Positions 1 to 6,144 of a DNA stretch of 9,952 nucleotides are shown piece after piece; within the stretch, counting starts at the first letter, position 1; every line of letters starts with the position of its first letter. Made by a program: the position numbers and the translations under genes. The notes under the pieces are model-generated. The model had not been told where the DNA came from. It searched no databases and worked only from the letters and a program-made list of their open reading frames with translations. This DNA is from Acetobacteraceae bacterium (GTDB taxonomy: Bacteria > Pseudomonadota > Alphaproteobacteria > Acetobacterales > Acetobacteraceae). Location of the stretch: assembly GCA_947476855.1 (NCBI GenBank), contig CANJSR010000158.1, positions 1-9,952 on the forward strand, written 5' to 3'.

Positions 1-363
1 CATCGCCGGCGCCTGGCCTTGGGGTTCATGCGTCAGCGGGCGCGCCGAACGGACCAGCCCGTCGAGGCGGTCGGCCAGCTTCTCGCCGCGCTCGGTCAGG
101 AAGGCCAGGTCGTCCTTCAGGGCCATCGCCGCCTCGGACTGGCGCGCGATCTGCCGGCCGGCGCCATCCGCCGCGGCGCGCAGCCGCTCGACCCCCTGCT
201 CCGCCTGGCGCGTGCTGGTGTTGAAGCCTGTGACCAGGCTTTCCAGCGTGGCGCGGTCACGCTTCAGCACGCCCAGCGCGCGTTCCAGGCGCACCGCGTG
301 AAACAGGGTCACGGCCAGCATGGCAACCAGGACAAGTTCGAGCATCCATTCCATGGGCGGCAT
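1..363 (-). CDS. DUF6468-type flagellar protein (partial, C-terminus outside window)
   Basis: The reading frame stays open from an ATG at 363 to the window edge, giving 121 residues with no stop. A hydrophobic helix at about residues 8-24 suggests an N-terminal membrane anchor. The rest is rich in charged residues and alanine, with the look of a coiled coil (about residues 27-100). A small anchored protein with a helical tail directly after fliM matches the alphaproteobacterial DUF6468 family; its molecular job is unknown to me, though position implies a role at the motor or C-ring. The start is supported by GGGAG on the minus strand (complement of 370-374), six bases before the ATG. The next in-frame ATG, three codons later, is possible. 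It lies 58 bp after fliM, probably in the same operon, but a GTTAAC box in the gap may be an extra control point. Family assignment is from memory of sequence type and context. Confidence 0.78.
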   Translation of the reverse strand, partial: MPPMEWMLELVLVAMLAVTLFHAVRLERALGVLKRDRATLESLVTGFNTSTRQAEQGVERLRAAADGAGRQIARQSEAAMALKDDLAFLTERGEKLADRLDGLVRSARPLTHEPQGQAPAM

Positions 364-378
364 TTTGCGCTCCCGATC

Positions 379-394
379 GTTAACAAGGGGTTGA
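379..394 (-). promoter_or_regulatory. GTTAAC-type box upstream of DUF6468 gene (possible CtrA site)
   Basis: The plus strand reads GTTAACAAGGGGTTGA, which is TTAA-N7-TTGA and one base from a full CtrA box (TTAA-N7-TTAA). It lies in the 58-bp gap between fliM and the DUF6468 gene, about 16 bp before the latter's start. It resembles the box at 2041-2056. It could mark an internal promoter in the fliL operon. I cannot identify a -10 element with confidence. Confidence 0.3.
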
Positions 395-421
395 TGGCGG
401 GCGATTTTGATGCGGCTTCCG

Positions 422-1507
422 TCATGTCCGATCCGCCTGCGGGCCGCGGGGGATGTCGCGCTCGATCCGCACCGCGACATGGTTCTTGCGGCGGCCGACC
501 CGGCCCTCGAACAGGGACACCGTGCCGCAGCGGATCTGCACCATCGCGCCGGGGCCGGTGTTCAGCGCGATCACCATGCCGGGCTTCAGGTCGACCATGT
601 CGCCCAGGCGCATGGTCTGTTCGTCCAGCACCACGTCCAGCTCGACGTCGGTGTTCCACAGCTCCTCGGCCAGATGGGTTTCCCATATCGAGTCCCGGCC
701 GAACTTTTCCCCCATGAACTGCTGCAACAGCAGTTCACGGACGGGTTCGAGCGTCGCATAGGGCAGCAGCAGTTCCAGCCGGCCGCCGCGATCCTCCATG
801 TCGATGCGCAGCCGCGCGAGCACGGCCGCGTTCGACAGGCGGCTGATGGTGGCGAAGCGGGGATTCACCTCCAACCGCTCGAACCGGAAGGTCACGGGAC
901 AGAGCGGGTCGAAGCTGGCGGACAGATCAGCCAGCACGACCTGGATCAGCCGCTCGACCAGCGTGCGCTCGATCGTCGTGTAGGGCCGGCCTTCGATCCG
1001 CATCGCCGCCGTCCCGCGCCGCCCGCCCAGCAGCACGTCCACGATCGAGTAGATCATCGAACTGTCGACGACCATCAGGCCGTAATTGTCCCACTCCTCG
1101 GCCTTGAACACGGCCAGCATGGCGGGCAGGGGGATGGAGTTCAGGTAGTCGCCGAACCGCAGGCTCAGGATATTGTCGATCCCGACTTCCACGTTGTCGG
1201 AGGTGAAGTTCCGCAGGCTGGTCGACATGATACGGACCAGCCGATCGAAGACGATCTCCAGCATCGGCAGACGCTCGTAGGACACGAGGCCGGAGCTGAT
1301 GATCTTCTGCATGCCGGTGCGGGCTTCCCCGCCCGCCGGCCCGTCGTCGAAACCCAGGAGGCTGTCAATTTCCGCCTGGTTCAGAACCCGCGTGGGCTGG
1401 ACCGCCTCGACCTCACCGCCCTCACCGGCCGGCGCGCCTTCGGCATCCGTCTCCGCGCCCCAGGCGGCGGCGAGGTCTTCGTCGGACTGTTCGGGCGTGT
1501 CGCTCAT
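422..1507 (-). CDS. fliM: Flagellar motor switch protein FliM
   Basis: FliM is a C-ring subunit that binds phospho-CheY and sets rotation direction. The 361-residue product carries the CheY-binding motif EIDSLL at residues 46-51. A CheC-like middle domain follows, with the family stretch containing GGRRG and GRPYTTIE at about 157-175. A C-terminal FliN/SpoA-type domain covers about 290-355 and includes the LDVVLDEQTMRLGDMVDLKPG region. In enterics the CheY-binding motif sits at the extreme N-terminus; here about 40 acidic, Glu/Ala/Gly-rich residues precede it. I recall similar tails in other Alphaproteobacteria. The start codon overlaps the fliL stop in ATGA (1504-1507), and there is no good Shine-Dalgarno, so translation is probably coupled to fliL. 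Codons read cleanly to a TGA at 422-424. Confidence 0.97.
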   Translation of the reverse strand: MSDTPEQSDEDLAAAWGAETDAEGAPAGEGGEVEAVQPTRVLNQAEIDSLLGFDDGPAGGEARTGMQKIISSGLVSYERLPMLEIVFDRLVRIMSTSLRNFTSDNVEVGIDNILSLRFGDYLNSIPLPAMLAVFKAEEWDNYGLMVVDSSMIYSIVDVLLGGRRGTAAMRIEGRPYTTIERTLVERLIQVVLADLSASFDPLCPVTFRFERLEVNPRFATISRLSNAAVLARLRIDMEDRGGRLELLLPYATLEPVRELLLQQFMGEKFGRDSIWETHLAEELWNTDVELDVVLDEQTMRLGDMVDLKPGMVIALNTGPGAMVQIRCGTVSLFEGRVGRRKNHVAVRIERDIPRGPQADRT

Positions 1508-2016
1508 TGGATCAACATTTGGGTGAACAGGACGTCGCTGACCCGGGCCGGCGCGGCGGCGACGTTGGCGCGGGCGATCAGTTCCTCCCGCAGGCGGTAG
1601 GTGCCGGCGGAGCCCCGCAGCTCATCGGGGCGCATTTCCCGCAGGTAGGTCTGCATCATGTCCTGCAGCCGGGGCATGACGGCGCGGATCTTGTCCACAT
1701 CCTCCGGCCGGGGGATTTCCAGGCGGGCGATGACCTTGACGTAAGCCGGACGGCCCGGATTGCTGTTCAGGTTCGCCACCAGCTCCGGCAGGTCCAGGAA
1801 GCTGGGCGGGACGGGCTTGGCCACCACTTCCTTGGCTTCATCCTTTTTGCCCATGCCCAGCATGTTCGGGAGGATGCCCGTGAACCACAGGCCGGCCCCG
1901 ACCGCGATCAGCAGCACGGGGACCGCGATCAGGATCAGCTTCTTCTTGCCGCCGGATTTTTTCTCGGCGTCTTCCCCCTCGGCGGGAGGCGTTTCGGGTG
2001 GTGGCGATGCGCTCAT
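1504..2016 (-). CDS. fliL: Flagellar basal body-associated protein FliL
   Basis: FliL is an inner-membrane protein with a periplasmic domain that surrounds or supports the MotAB stator. The 170-residue product has a short cytoplasmic tail rich in Pro/Glu then Lys (1-26). A single transmembrane helix spans about 27-48. The periplasmic domain contains the family pattern FLDLPELVANLNSN (about 93-106) and ends in the typical C-terminus (VLFTQMLIQ, 162-170). Length is normal for the family. It is first in the fliL-fliM-DUF6468 operon and overlaps fliM by four bases. No strong ribosome-binding site precedes the ATG at 2016, and no other in-frame start retains the membrane helix, so this start stands. 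A GTTAAC box lies about 25 bp upstream on the same strand, in the intergenic region shared with flgF. Confidence 0.96.
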   Translation of the reverse strand: MSASPPPETPPAEGEDAEKKSGGKKKLILIAVPVLLIAVGAGLWFTGILPNMLGMGKKDEAKEVVAKPVPPSFLDLPELVANLNSNPGRPAYVKVIARLEIPRPEDVDKIRAVMPRLQDMMQTYLREMRPDELRGSAGTYRLREELIARANVAAAPARVSDVLFTQMLIQ

Positions 2017-2040
2017 GGGAACGCAGGCTGCCAGGAGAGT

Positions 2041-2056
2041 GTTAACAAAGGGTGCA
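2041..2056 (-). promoter_or_regulatory. GTTAAC-type box upstream of fliL (possible CtrA half-site)
   Basis: The plus strand reads GTTAACAAAGGGTGCA here. A near copy (13 of 16 bases identical) lies before the DUF6468 gene at 379-394. TTAA is rare in this GC-rich DNA and both copies lie just upstream of minus-strand flagellar genes. CtrA boxes in Alphaproteobacteria are TTAA-N7-TTAA; only one half is present here. Assignment to CtrA is inference. Confidence 0.3.
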
Positions 2057-2081
2057 CGCTGCCGGGTCGTTTCGCGCCGGG

Positions 2082-2096
2082 CGGCAGATTTTGCCG
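2082..2096. promoter_or_regulatory. Inverted repeat CGGCA-N5-TGCCG, candidate FlbD (ftr-like) enhancer
   Basis: The sequence CGGCAGATTTTGCCG has perfect 5-bp arms. It is centred about 147 bp upstream of the predicted flgF transcription start, a usual distance for a sigma-54 enhancer, and about 73 bp upstream of the fliL start codon on the other strand. Similar repeats lie upstream of flgI. FlbD is the NtrC-family activator of flagellar sigma-54 promoters in Caulobacter and binds GC-rich ftr elements. Assigning this repeat to FlbD is inference from position, symmetry and the adjacent fliX. Confidence 0.42.
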
Positions 2097-2168
2097 ATCG
2101 GGCGCGGGGCGTGGCTTTCGTGCCACCCTGCCCAGGTCACCAGCCCCGCCACGTCAGTTCATTCGTGA

Positions 2169-2181
2169 AATCAGCATGATA
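2169..2181 (+). promoter_or_regulatory. Candidate IHF-binding site upstream of flgF
   Basis: AATCAGCATGATA matches the IHF consensus WATCARNNNNTTR at every defined position but one. It lies in a locally AT-richer stretch between the candidate enhancer (2082-2096) and the sigma-54 promoter (2210-2224). That is where IHF bends DNA at many sigma-54 promoters, including flagellar ones in Caulobacter. The match alone is weak evidence; the position adds to it. Confidence 0.4.
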
Positions 2182-2209
2182 GGGGAAACCGCACGGACGG
2201 CGGCGGTCC

Positions 2210-2224
2210 TGGCCCGCGTCTTGC
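2210..2224 (+). promoter_or_regulatory. Sigma-54 promoter of the flgFGAH operon
   Basis: TGGCCCGCGTCTTGC fits the -24/-12 consensus TGGCACG-N4-TTGC with one mismatch (C for A) and correct GG-to-GC spacing. The predicted transcription start is near 2236, leaving a leader of about 26 bases before the flgF ATG at 2262. It rules out an upstream GTG at 2226, which would lie in the promoter. Transcription would need a sigma-54 activator, probably FlbD. Confidence 0.82.
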
Positions 2225-2261
2225 GGTGTCCCAGGCAGCCAACCGAACCGGACGCCCGATC

Positions 2262-3002
2262 ATGGATATCAGCACCGCCGTCGTGACCTCCCGGCTGACT
2301 GCCCAGCAGCGGGCGATGGACGTCTCGGCCGGCAACATCGCCAATGCCAACACGCCAGGCTATCGCGCCACCCGGGTGCAGTTCAGCGACTGGCTGAGCC
2401 GGCAGACCAACACCACGGCGCCGCCCGGTGGGCAGACCATCGCCTTCACCCAGGATCGCGCGACCTGGCGGGACACCCGCCCCGGATCGCTGACACATAC
2501 CGGCAACCCGTTCGACCTGGCGCTGACCGGAGAGGGCTTCTTCACCGTCGACACCCCGCGCGGCCCGCGTTTGACCCGCGACGGCCGGTTCACGCCCATG
2601 CCGGACGGCAAGCTCGCCGACGGCGCCGGCAACCCTCTTCTGGGCACCAACGGGCAGCCGATCCAGCTTTCCCCGCAGGACACCCGCGTCACCATCGCGG
2701 GCGACGGCACGGTTTCCAGTGAGAACGGCCAGCTTGGGCGCATCGGCGTCGTCCGACCCGAGGACCCGATGCGGTTGAACGCCGAGGGCGGCACGCTGCT
2801 GGATGCCAGGTCTGCGACCGTCGCCGTCGAGGCGCCCGGCCTGGTGCAAGGCGCGATGGAGAATTCCAACGTCCAGCCAGTCCTGGAGCTGACCCGGATG
2901 ATCAACGACCACCGGCATTTCGAGTTCGTGGCCCAGTTCGTCCAGGCAGCGTCGGAGCGGGGTCGGGACGCGATCGACCGCATCCTTCCCTCGTCCCGGT
3001 AA
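2262..3002 (+). CDS. flgF: Flagellar proximal rod protein FlgF
   Basis: FlgF is a rod subunit of the basal body, exported by the flagellar type III system. The 246-residue product begins with the N-terminal rod/hook motif: SRLTAQQRAMDVSAGNIANANTPGY (residues 8-32 region). The central FlgE/F/G-like domain contains GEGFFTVDTPRGPRLTRDG. The C-terminus has the helical pattern VQGAMENSNV followed by LTRMINDHRHFEF, typical of the family. The ATG at 2262 is chosen because the frame's upstream GTG at 2226 falls inside the sigma-54 promoter and family members start close to this helix. The Shine-Dalgarno is poor (CCGGA-like). It is the first gene of flgF-flgG-flgA-flgH, with a 37-bp gap to flgG. FlgF and FlgG are paralogues; order and the shorter, more divergent N-terminus favour FlgF. 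Confidence 0.95.
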   Translation: MDISTAVVTSRLTAQQRAMDVSAGNIANANTPGYRATRVQFSDWLSRQTNTTAPPGGQTIAFTQDRATWRDTRPGSLTHTGNPFDLALTGEGFFTVDTPRGPRLTRDGRFTPMPDGKLADGAGNPLLGTNGQPIQLSPQDTRVTIAGDGTVSSENGQLGRIGVVRPEDPMRLNAEGGTLLDARSATVAVEAPGLVQGAMENSNVQPVLELTRMINDHRHFEFVAQFVQAASERGRDAIDRILPSSR

Positions 3003-3039
3003 CCCCCAAGCCATAGCCTGACCGAAAGGACCCACTCCG

Positions 3040-3825
3040 ATGCGTTCATTGGACATCGCTGGCACGGGGATGCTGGCCCAGCAGACCAACGTCGAAGTCA
3101 TTTCCAACAACATCGCGAACATGACCACGACCGGCTACAAGCGCCGGCGGGCCGAGTTTCAGGACCTGATCTACCAGAACCTCCGCCGCGTCGGCTCCAA
3201 CAGTTCCGATTCCGGCAGCATCGTGCCGGCGGGCGCGCAGGTGGGGCTGGGGGTGAAGACCGCGGCGATCTACCGGATCAGTTCGCAGGGCAACCTGCAG
3301 CAGACGTCGAACACGCTGGACATGGCGATCCAGGGCAACGGCCATTTCCAGATCACGTTGCCGAGCGGGGAGACGGCGTTCACGCGGGATGGGACATTCG
3401 CGCTGGCGCCGGATGGAACGATCGTCACCGCCGACGGGTATGTCGTGCAGCCCGGCATCCAGATCCCGCCCGAGGCGACGGGGGTGACCGTGAACACCTC
3501 GGGCCAGGTGCAGGTGACCTTGTCCGGTCAGACCGCGCCGCAGACCGTGGGTCAGATGCAGCTCGCGGTGTTCCCCAACGAGGCCGGGCTGGATGCCCAG
3601 GGCGACAACCTGTTCCTCCAGACCGCGGCGTCCGGCGCGCCGGTCACCGGCAACCCGGCTTCGGCCGGCTTCGGGTCGGTCATGCAGGGCTTCGTGGAGA
3701 CGTCGAACGTCAACGTCGTGGCCGAGATCACCAACCTGATCACCGCCCAGCGCGCCTATGAGATGAACAGCCGGGTGATCACGACCAGCGACAACATGCT
3801 GTCCACGCTGACGAATCTGCGGTGA
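3040..3825 (+). CDS. flgG: Flagellar distal rod protein FlgG
   Basis: FlgG forms the distal rod that crosses the periplasm through the P and L rings. The 261-residue product is of standard family length. It has the N-terminal rod motif (MLAQQTNVEVISNNIANMTT, residues 11-30) followed by TGYKR. The middle domain contains LDMAIQGNGHFQI and FTRDGTF. The C-terminus is highly typical (QGFVETSNVNVVAEITNLI, then AQRAYEMNSR), forming the terminal helix needed for polymerisation. AAAGGA at 3025-3030, nine bases before the ATG, supports the start. The stop is four bases before the flgA ATG, so the two are probably co-translated. Expression should follow the sigma-54 promoter upstream of flgF. Confidence 0.98.
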   Translation: MRSLDIAGTGMLAQQTNVEVISNNIANMTTTGYKRRRAEFQDLIYQNLRRVGSNSSDSGSIVPAGAQVGLGVKTAAIYRISSQGNLQQTSNTLDMAIQGNGHFQITLPSGETAFTRDGTFALAPDGTIVTADGYVVQPGIQIPPEATGVTVNTSGQVQVTLSGQTAPQTVGQMQLAVFPNEAGLDAQGDNLFLQTAASGAPVTGNPASAGFGSVMQGFVETSNVNVVAEITNLITAQRAYEMNSRVITTSDNMLSTLTNLR

Positions 3826-3829
3826 TGCC

Positions 3830-4804
3830 ATGAGGCGATTGATCTCCCGCGCCGCCCTGTATGGGCTGACCTTGCTGGCCGCCGGGACCGCACAGGCCGC
3901 GACGCTGCGGCCCTTGGTGACTCTGTCCGGCCCGATGGTGCATCTGCGCGACCTGTTCGAGGACGCCGGCCCGAACGCCGACCGCGTGCTGGGGCCTGGT
4001 CCCGGGCCCGGCGGGCGGATCATCGTCGGCGCCACGCAGTTGGGTGCGATCGCGCGTCAGTTCGGGGTTGACTGGCGGCCGGCGTCCTCCGGCGAACGCG
4101 CGATCCTGGAATGGCCGGGCCGCCCGATGCGGCGGGAGGATGCCATCGAGGCCGTGCGGGACGCCCTGGTCGCCGGCGGGGCCGACCCGGACTGCGTGGT
4201 CGAGATGGCGGGGTTCACCGCGCCCGTCGTGCCGGTGGGGTCGCACCCTCGGCCAGCGGTGGCACAGATGGATTTCAACGCGAACACGGGGCGGTTCACC
4301 GCAATGCTCTCGGTCACGGCCGAGGGGATGGACCCGATCACCACGCGGATCGCCGGCCAGGTGGATACGCTGGTGGAAATCCCAGTGCCCGCGATCCGGC
4401 TCGCCTCGGGCGCCGTCGTGCGGGCCGAGGATTTGCGGATGACGCGGGTCAGCCTATCCCAGGCCAAGGGCGAGGTCGTGCGCGACCCGTCCCAGGCCGT
4501 GGGCATGCAGTTGAAGCGGTCGGTGACGCCGAACCAGCCGATCTCGACCACCGACCTGATCCGCCCCGCGGTGGTCGGCAGGGACTCGATCGTGCGGATC
4601 GTGCTGGACTCCCAGGGCCTGTCGCTCTCGGGCCAGGGGATCGCGCTGGAAGCCGGCGCGATGGGGGAGCGCATCCGGATCAGGAACCCGTCATCGCGCG
4701 CGGTGCTGGAGGCGCAGGTGATCGCGCCGGGGGTCGTGCGCGTCGCGCCTGACGGGGTGCCGTTGATGACGGGCCGGCTGGCCCAGGCGAGGACCTTGCC
4801 ATGA
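3830..4804 (+). CDS. flgA: Flagella basal body P-ring formation protein FlgA
   Basis: FlgA is a periplasmic chaperone that helps FlgI assemble into the P ring. The 324-residue precursor has a Sec signal peptide with basic start, hydrophobic core and AQA|A cleavage at about residue 23. An N-terminal domain of about 160 residues follows. An SAF-type domain starts near 184 (VPAIRLASGAVVRAEDL), and the last region is typical of FlgA (IRIRNPSSRAVLEAQV, 282-297). It is longer than the roughly 220-residue enteric protein, matching longer alphaproteobacterial forms as I recall them. The start is four bases after flgG's stop; a GGTGA at 3821-3825 overlaps that stop and can serve as ribosome-binding site. 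Its end overlaps the flgH ATG in ATGA. Its client FlgI is encoded in the next plus-strand operon. Confidence 0.94.
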   Translation: MRRLISRAALYGLTLLAAGTAQAATLRPLVTLSGPMVHLRDLFEDAGPNADRVLGPGPGPGGRIIVGATQLGAIARQFGVDWRPASSGERAILEWPGRPMRREDAIEAVRDALVAGGADPDCVVEMAGFTAPVVPVGSHPRPAVAQMDFNANTGRFTAMLSVTAEGMDPITTRIAGQVDTLVEIPVPAIRLASGAVVRAEDLRMTRVSLSQAKGEVVRDPSQAVGMQLKRSVTPNQPISTTDLIRPAVVGRDSIVRIVLDSQGLSLSGQGIALEAGAMGERIRIRNPSSRAVLEAQVIAPGVVRVAPDGVPLMTGRLAQARTLP

Positions 4805-5535
4805 ACCGCATCGGACCATCCGTCGTGCTGGCCCTGACGCTGCTCCTGCCGGGATGCGGGGCACTGACCCGGATATCGGAGGTCGGCCGTCCGCCGGTGA
4901 TGACTCCGACCGCCGATCCCACCCGCGACCCGGCCTGGCGCCCGATCAGCATGCCGATGCCGGCGCGGGAGGAGACCCCGAACGAGGCCAATTCGCTGTG
5001 GCGCAGCGGATCGCGCGCCTTCTTCAAGGACCAGCGAGCGGCCATGGTCGGCGACATCGTAACCGTGCTGGTCAACATCAACGACAACGCCAACCTGAAG
5101 AACGTGACCTCCGCCAACCGGAACAGCGCGGAAACGGGCGGGATGCCCAACTTCTTCGGCATGGAAGCGTTGCTGCCGAAAAACATCGTCGACCCGTCGA
5201 AGCTGCTGTCGGTCAGCAGCGCCAACAACAACGTGGGCAACGGCCAGATCCAGCGGACCGAGGCGGTGACCCTGCGGCTGGCTGGCGTCGTCACCCAGGT
5301 CCTCCCCAACGGCAACCTGGTCGTCGCGGCTCGGCAGGAGTTCCGGGTCAATCACGAATTGCGGGAGTTGCAGGTGACGGGCGTGATCCGTCCGCAGGAT
5401 ATCGCGTCGAACAACACGGTCCTGCATGACCGGATGGCCGAGGCCCGGATCGCCTATGGCGGCCGCGGTCAGTTGACCGAGGTGCAGTCGCCGCGCTGGG
5501 GCCAGCAGCTCATGGATATCCTGATGCCGTTCTGA
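4801..5535 (+). CDS. flgH: Flagellar L-ring lipoprotein FlgH
   Basis: FlgH forms the outer-membrane L ring around the rod. The 244-residue precursor has a short basic start, a hydrophobic core and the lipobox LPGC with the lipidated cysteine at residue 19. The mature part has the family motifs SLWRSGSRAFFKDQRA (about 62-77) and the MVGDIVTVLVNINDNANL stretch. It ends with the strand-rich segment containing GNLVVAARQEFRVNHELREL and the terminal YGGRGQLTEVQSPRWGQQ region. GAGGA at 4789-4793, seven bases upstream, supports the ATG. It overlaps flgA by four bases and is the last gene of the operon. It converges with dksA, with only 27 bp between stops. Confidence 0.97.
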   Translation: MNRIGPSVVLALTLLLPGCGALTRISEVGRPPVMTPTADPTRDPAWRPISMPMPAREETPNEANSLWRSGSRAFFKDQRAAMVGDIVTVLVNINDNANLKNVTSANRNSAETGGMPNFFGMEALLPKNIVDPSKLLSVSSANNNVGNGQIQRTEAVTLRLAGVVTQVLPNGNLVVAARQEFRVNHELRELQVTGVIRPQDIASNNTVLHDRMAEARIAYGGRGQLTEVQSPRWGQQLMDILMPF

Positions 5536-5555
5536 TCAGGCGTGCGGACGGGTGA

Positions 5556-5576
5556 ACCGCGATCAATCGTCGCGGT
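5556..5576. terminator. Inverted repeat between convergent flgH and dksA
   Basis: ACCGCGA (5556-5562) and TCGCGGT (5570-5576) form a perfect 7-bp stem with a seven-base loop. It spans the 3' end of dksA and lies about 20 bp after the flgH stop, where a bidirectional terminator would sit. Neither side has a run of Ts, so intrinsic termination would be weak; it may act as an mRNA 3'-end stabiliser or be incidental. Confidence 0.3.
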
Positions 5577-5979
5577 GAACCCGCTCCATCCTCTCATGCC
5601 GCTCCTGCGCCTCGATCGACATGGTCGCGATGGGACGGGCTTCGAGGCGGCGCAGGCCGATCGGTTCGCCGGTTTCCTCGCAGTAACCGTAGGACCCGTT
5701 CTCGATCCGTTGCAGCGCCTGGTCGATCTTGGAAATCAGCTTGCGGGCCCGATCGCGGGTGCGGAGTTCCAACGCGCGGTCGGTCTCCACGCTCGCACGG
5801 TCGGTGATGTCGGCTTCGTGGATGCCGCCTTCGGAAAGGCTGGCCAGGGTTCCGTCGGCTTCCCGCAACAGGTCGGCACGCCAGCGCAACAGCTTCTGAC
5901 GAAAATACTCCGACTGGATGGAGTTCATGAACTCCTCATCCTCGCTGGGCCGATAGTCCGGTGGCAGAGTCACCATCAT
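5563..5979 (-). CDS. dksA: RNA polymerase-binding transcription factor DksA, one-cysteine type
   Basis: DksA enters the RNA polymerase secondary channel and works with ppGpp to retune transcription. The 138-residue product has a long coiled coil (about 22-95). The tip motif is DITDRA (57-62), keeping the DxxDxA residues essential in E. coli DksA. The C-terminal globular segment has GYCEETGEPIGLRRLEARP (98-116). Of the four zinc cysteines only C100 remains; T103, S121 and A124 replace the others, so zinc binding is unlikely. Similar cysteine-poor, functional DksA proteins are known in Alphaproteobacteria such as Rhodobacter. An AGGA (complement of 5989-5992), nine bases upstream, supports the first of two adjacent ATGs. 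A sigma-70-like promoter lies at 6052-6080. Its position between two flg operons suggests, but does not prove, a link to motility. Confidence 0.96.
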   Translation of the reverse strand: MMVTLPPDYRPSEDEEFMNSIQSEYFRQKLLRWRADLLREADGTLASLSEGGIHEADITDRASVETDRALELRTRDRARKLISKIDQALQRIENGSYGYCEETGEPIGLRRLEARPIATMSIEAQERHERMERVHRDD

Positions 5980-6051
5980 GCGTGCCGGTCCTGCTGGTCT
6001 TGTGTCCGTCCGTGCCGCCGGGATCGCTTGTACCGGCCTTGGACGGCCGGG

Positions 6052-6080
6052 CTTATAGCCGTGCCCCCGTCACTCGCCAA
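6052..6080 (-). promoter_or_regulatory. Sigma-70-type promoter of dksA
   Basis: On the minus strand TTGGCG (complement of 6075-6080) and TATAAG (complement of 6052-6057) are separated by exactly 17 bases. The -35 matches TTGACA at four of six and the -10 matches TATAAT at five of six. The predicted start near 6045 gives a leader of about 66 bases. This AT-containing hexamer stands out in GC-rich DNA. The housekeeping type would separate dksA from the sigma-54 flagellar genes. Confidence 0.55.
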
Positions 6081-6129
6081 GGGTCCATCAACGGCGGACC
6101 GCGGAAGTCATGCGCCGGTCATGATCCGG

Positions 6130-6144
6130 CGGCATGGCATGCCG
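6130..6144. terminator. Hairpin immediately after fliX (also matches the CGGCA-N5-TGCCG repeat)
   Basis: CGGCATGGCATGCCG forms a perfect 6-bp stem with a three-base loop and abuts the fliX stop codon on the minus strand. No T run follows, so termination is uncertain. It also fits the CGGCA-N5-TGCCG arms of the candidate enhancer at 2082-2096 and lies about 90 bp upstream of the predicted dksA start, so a regulatory site is an alternative reading. Confidence 0.3.

Noticed and set aside
407..1600. Long plus-strand open frame (397 codons) opposite fliM
   Set aside because: It lies antisense to a clear fliM, and its His/Gln/Arg/Asp-rich translation matches no family I know; such mirror frames are common in GC-rich DNA.
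2111..2126. Minus-strand TGGCACG near fliL as a sigma-54 promoter
   Set aside because: The -12 element is missing at the required spacing: the -24-like TGGCACG is followed by AAAGCCAC. The site is only a short inverted repeat, GTGGC-N6-GCCAC.
3212..3229. CCGGCA-N6-TGCCGG inverted repeat inside flgG
   Set aside because: It resembles the candidate enhancer repeat but has a six-base spacer and lies in conserved coding sequence. It also shows that such repeats arise by chance in this DNA.
2154..4035. Long minus-strand open frames opposite flgF, flgG and flgA
   Set aside because: Low-complexity Arg/Gly/Pro-rich translations antisense to well-recognised genes; no motif or ribosome-binding site supports them.
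4057..5427. 456-codon minus-strand open frame opposite flgA and flgH
   Set aside because: Antisense shadow of two clear genes; composition is typical of a non-coding GC-rich frame.
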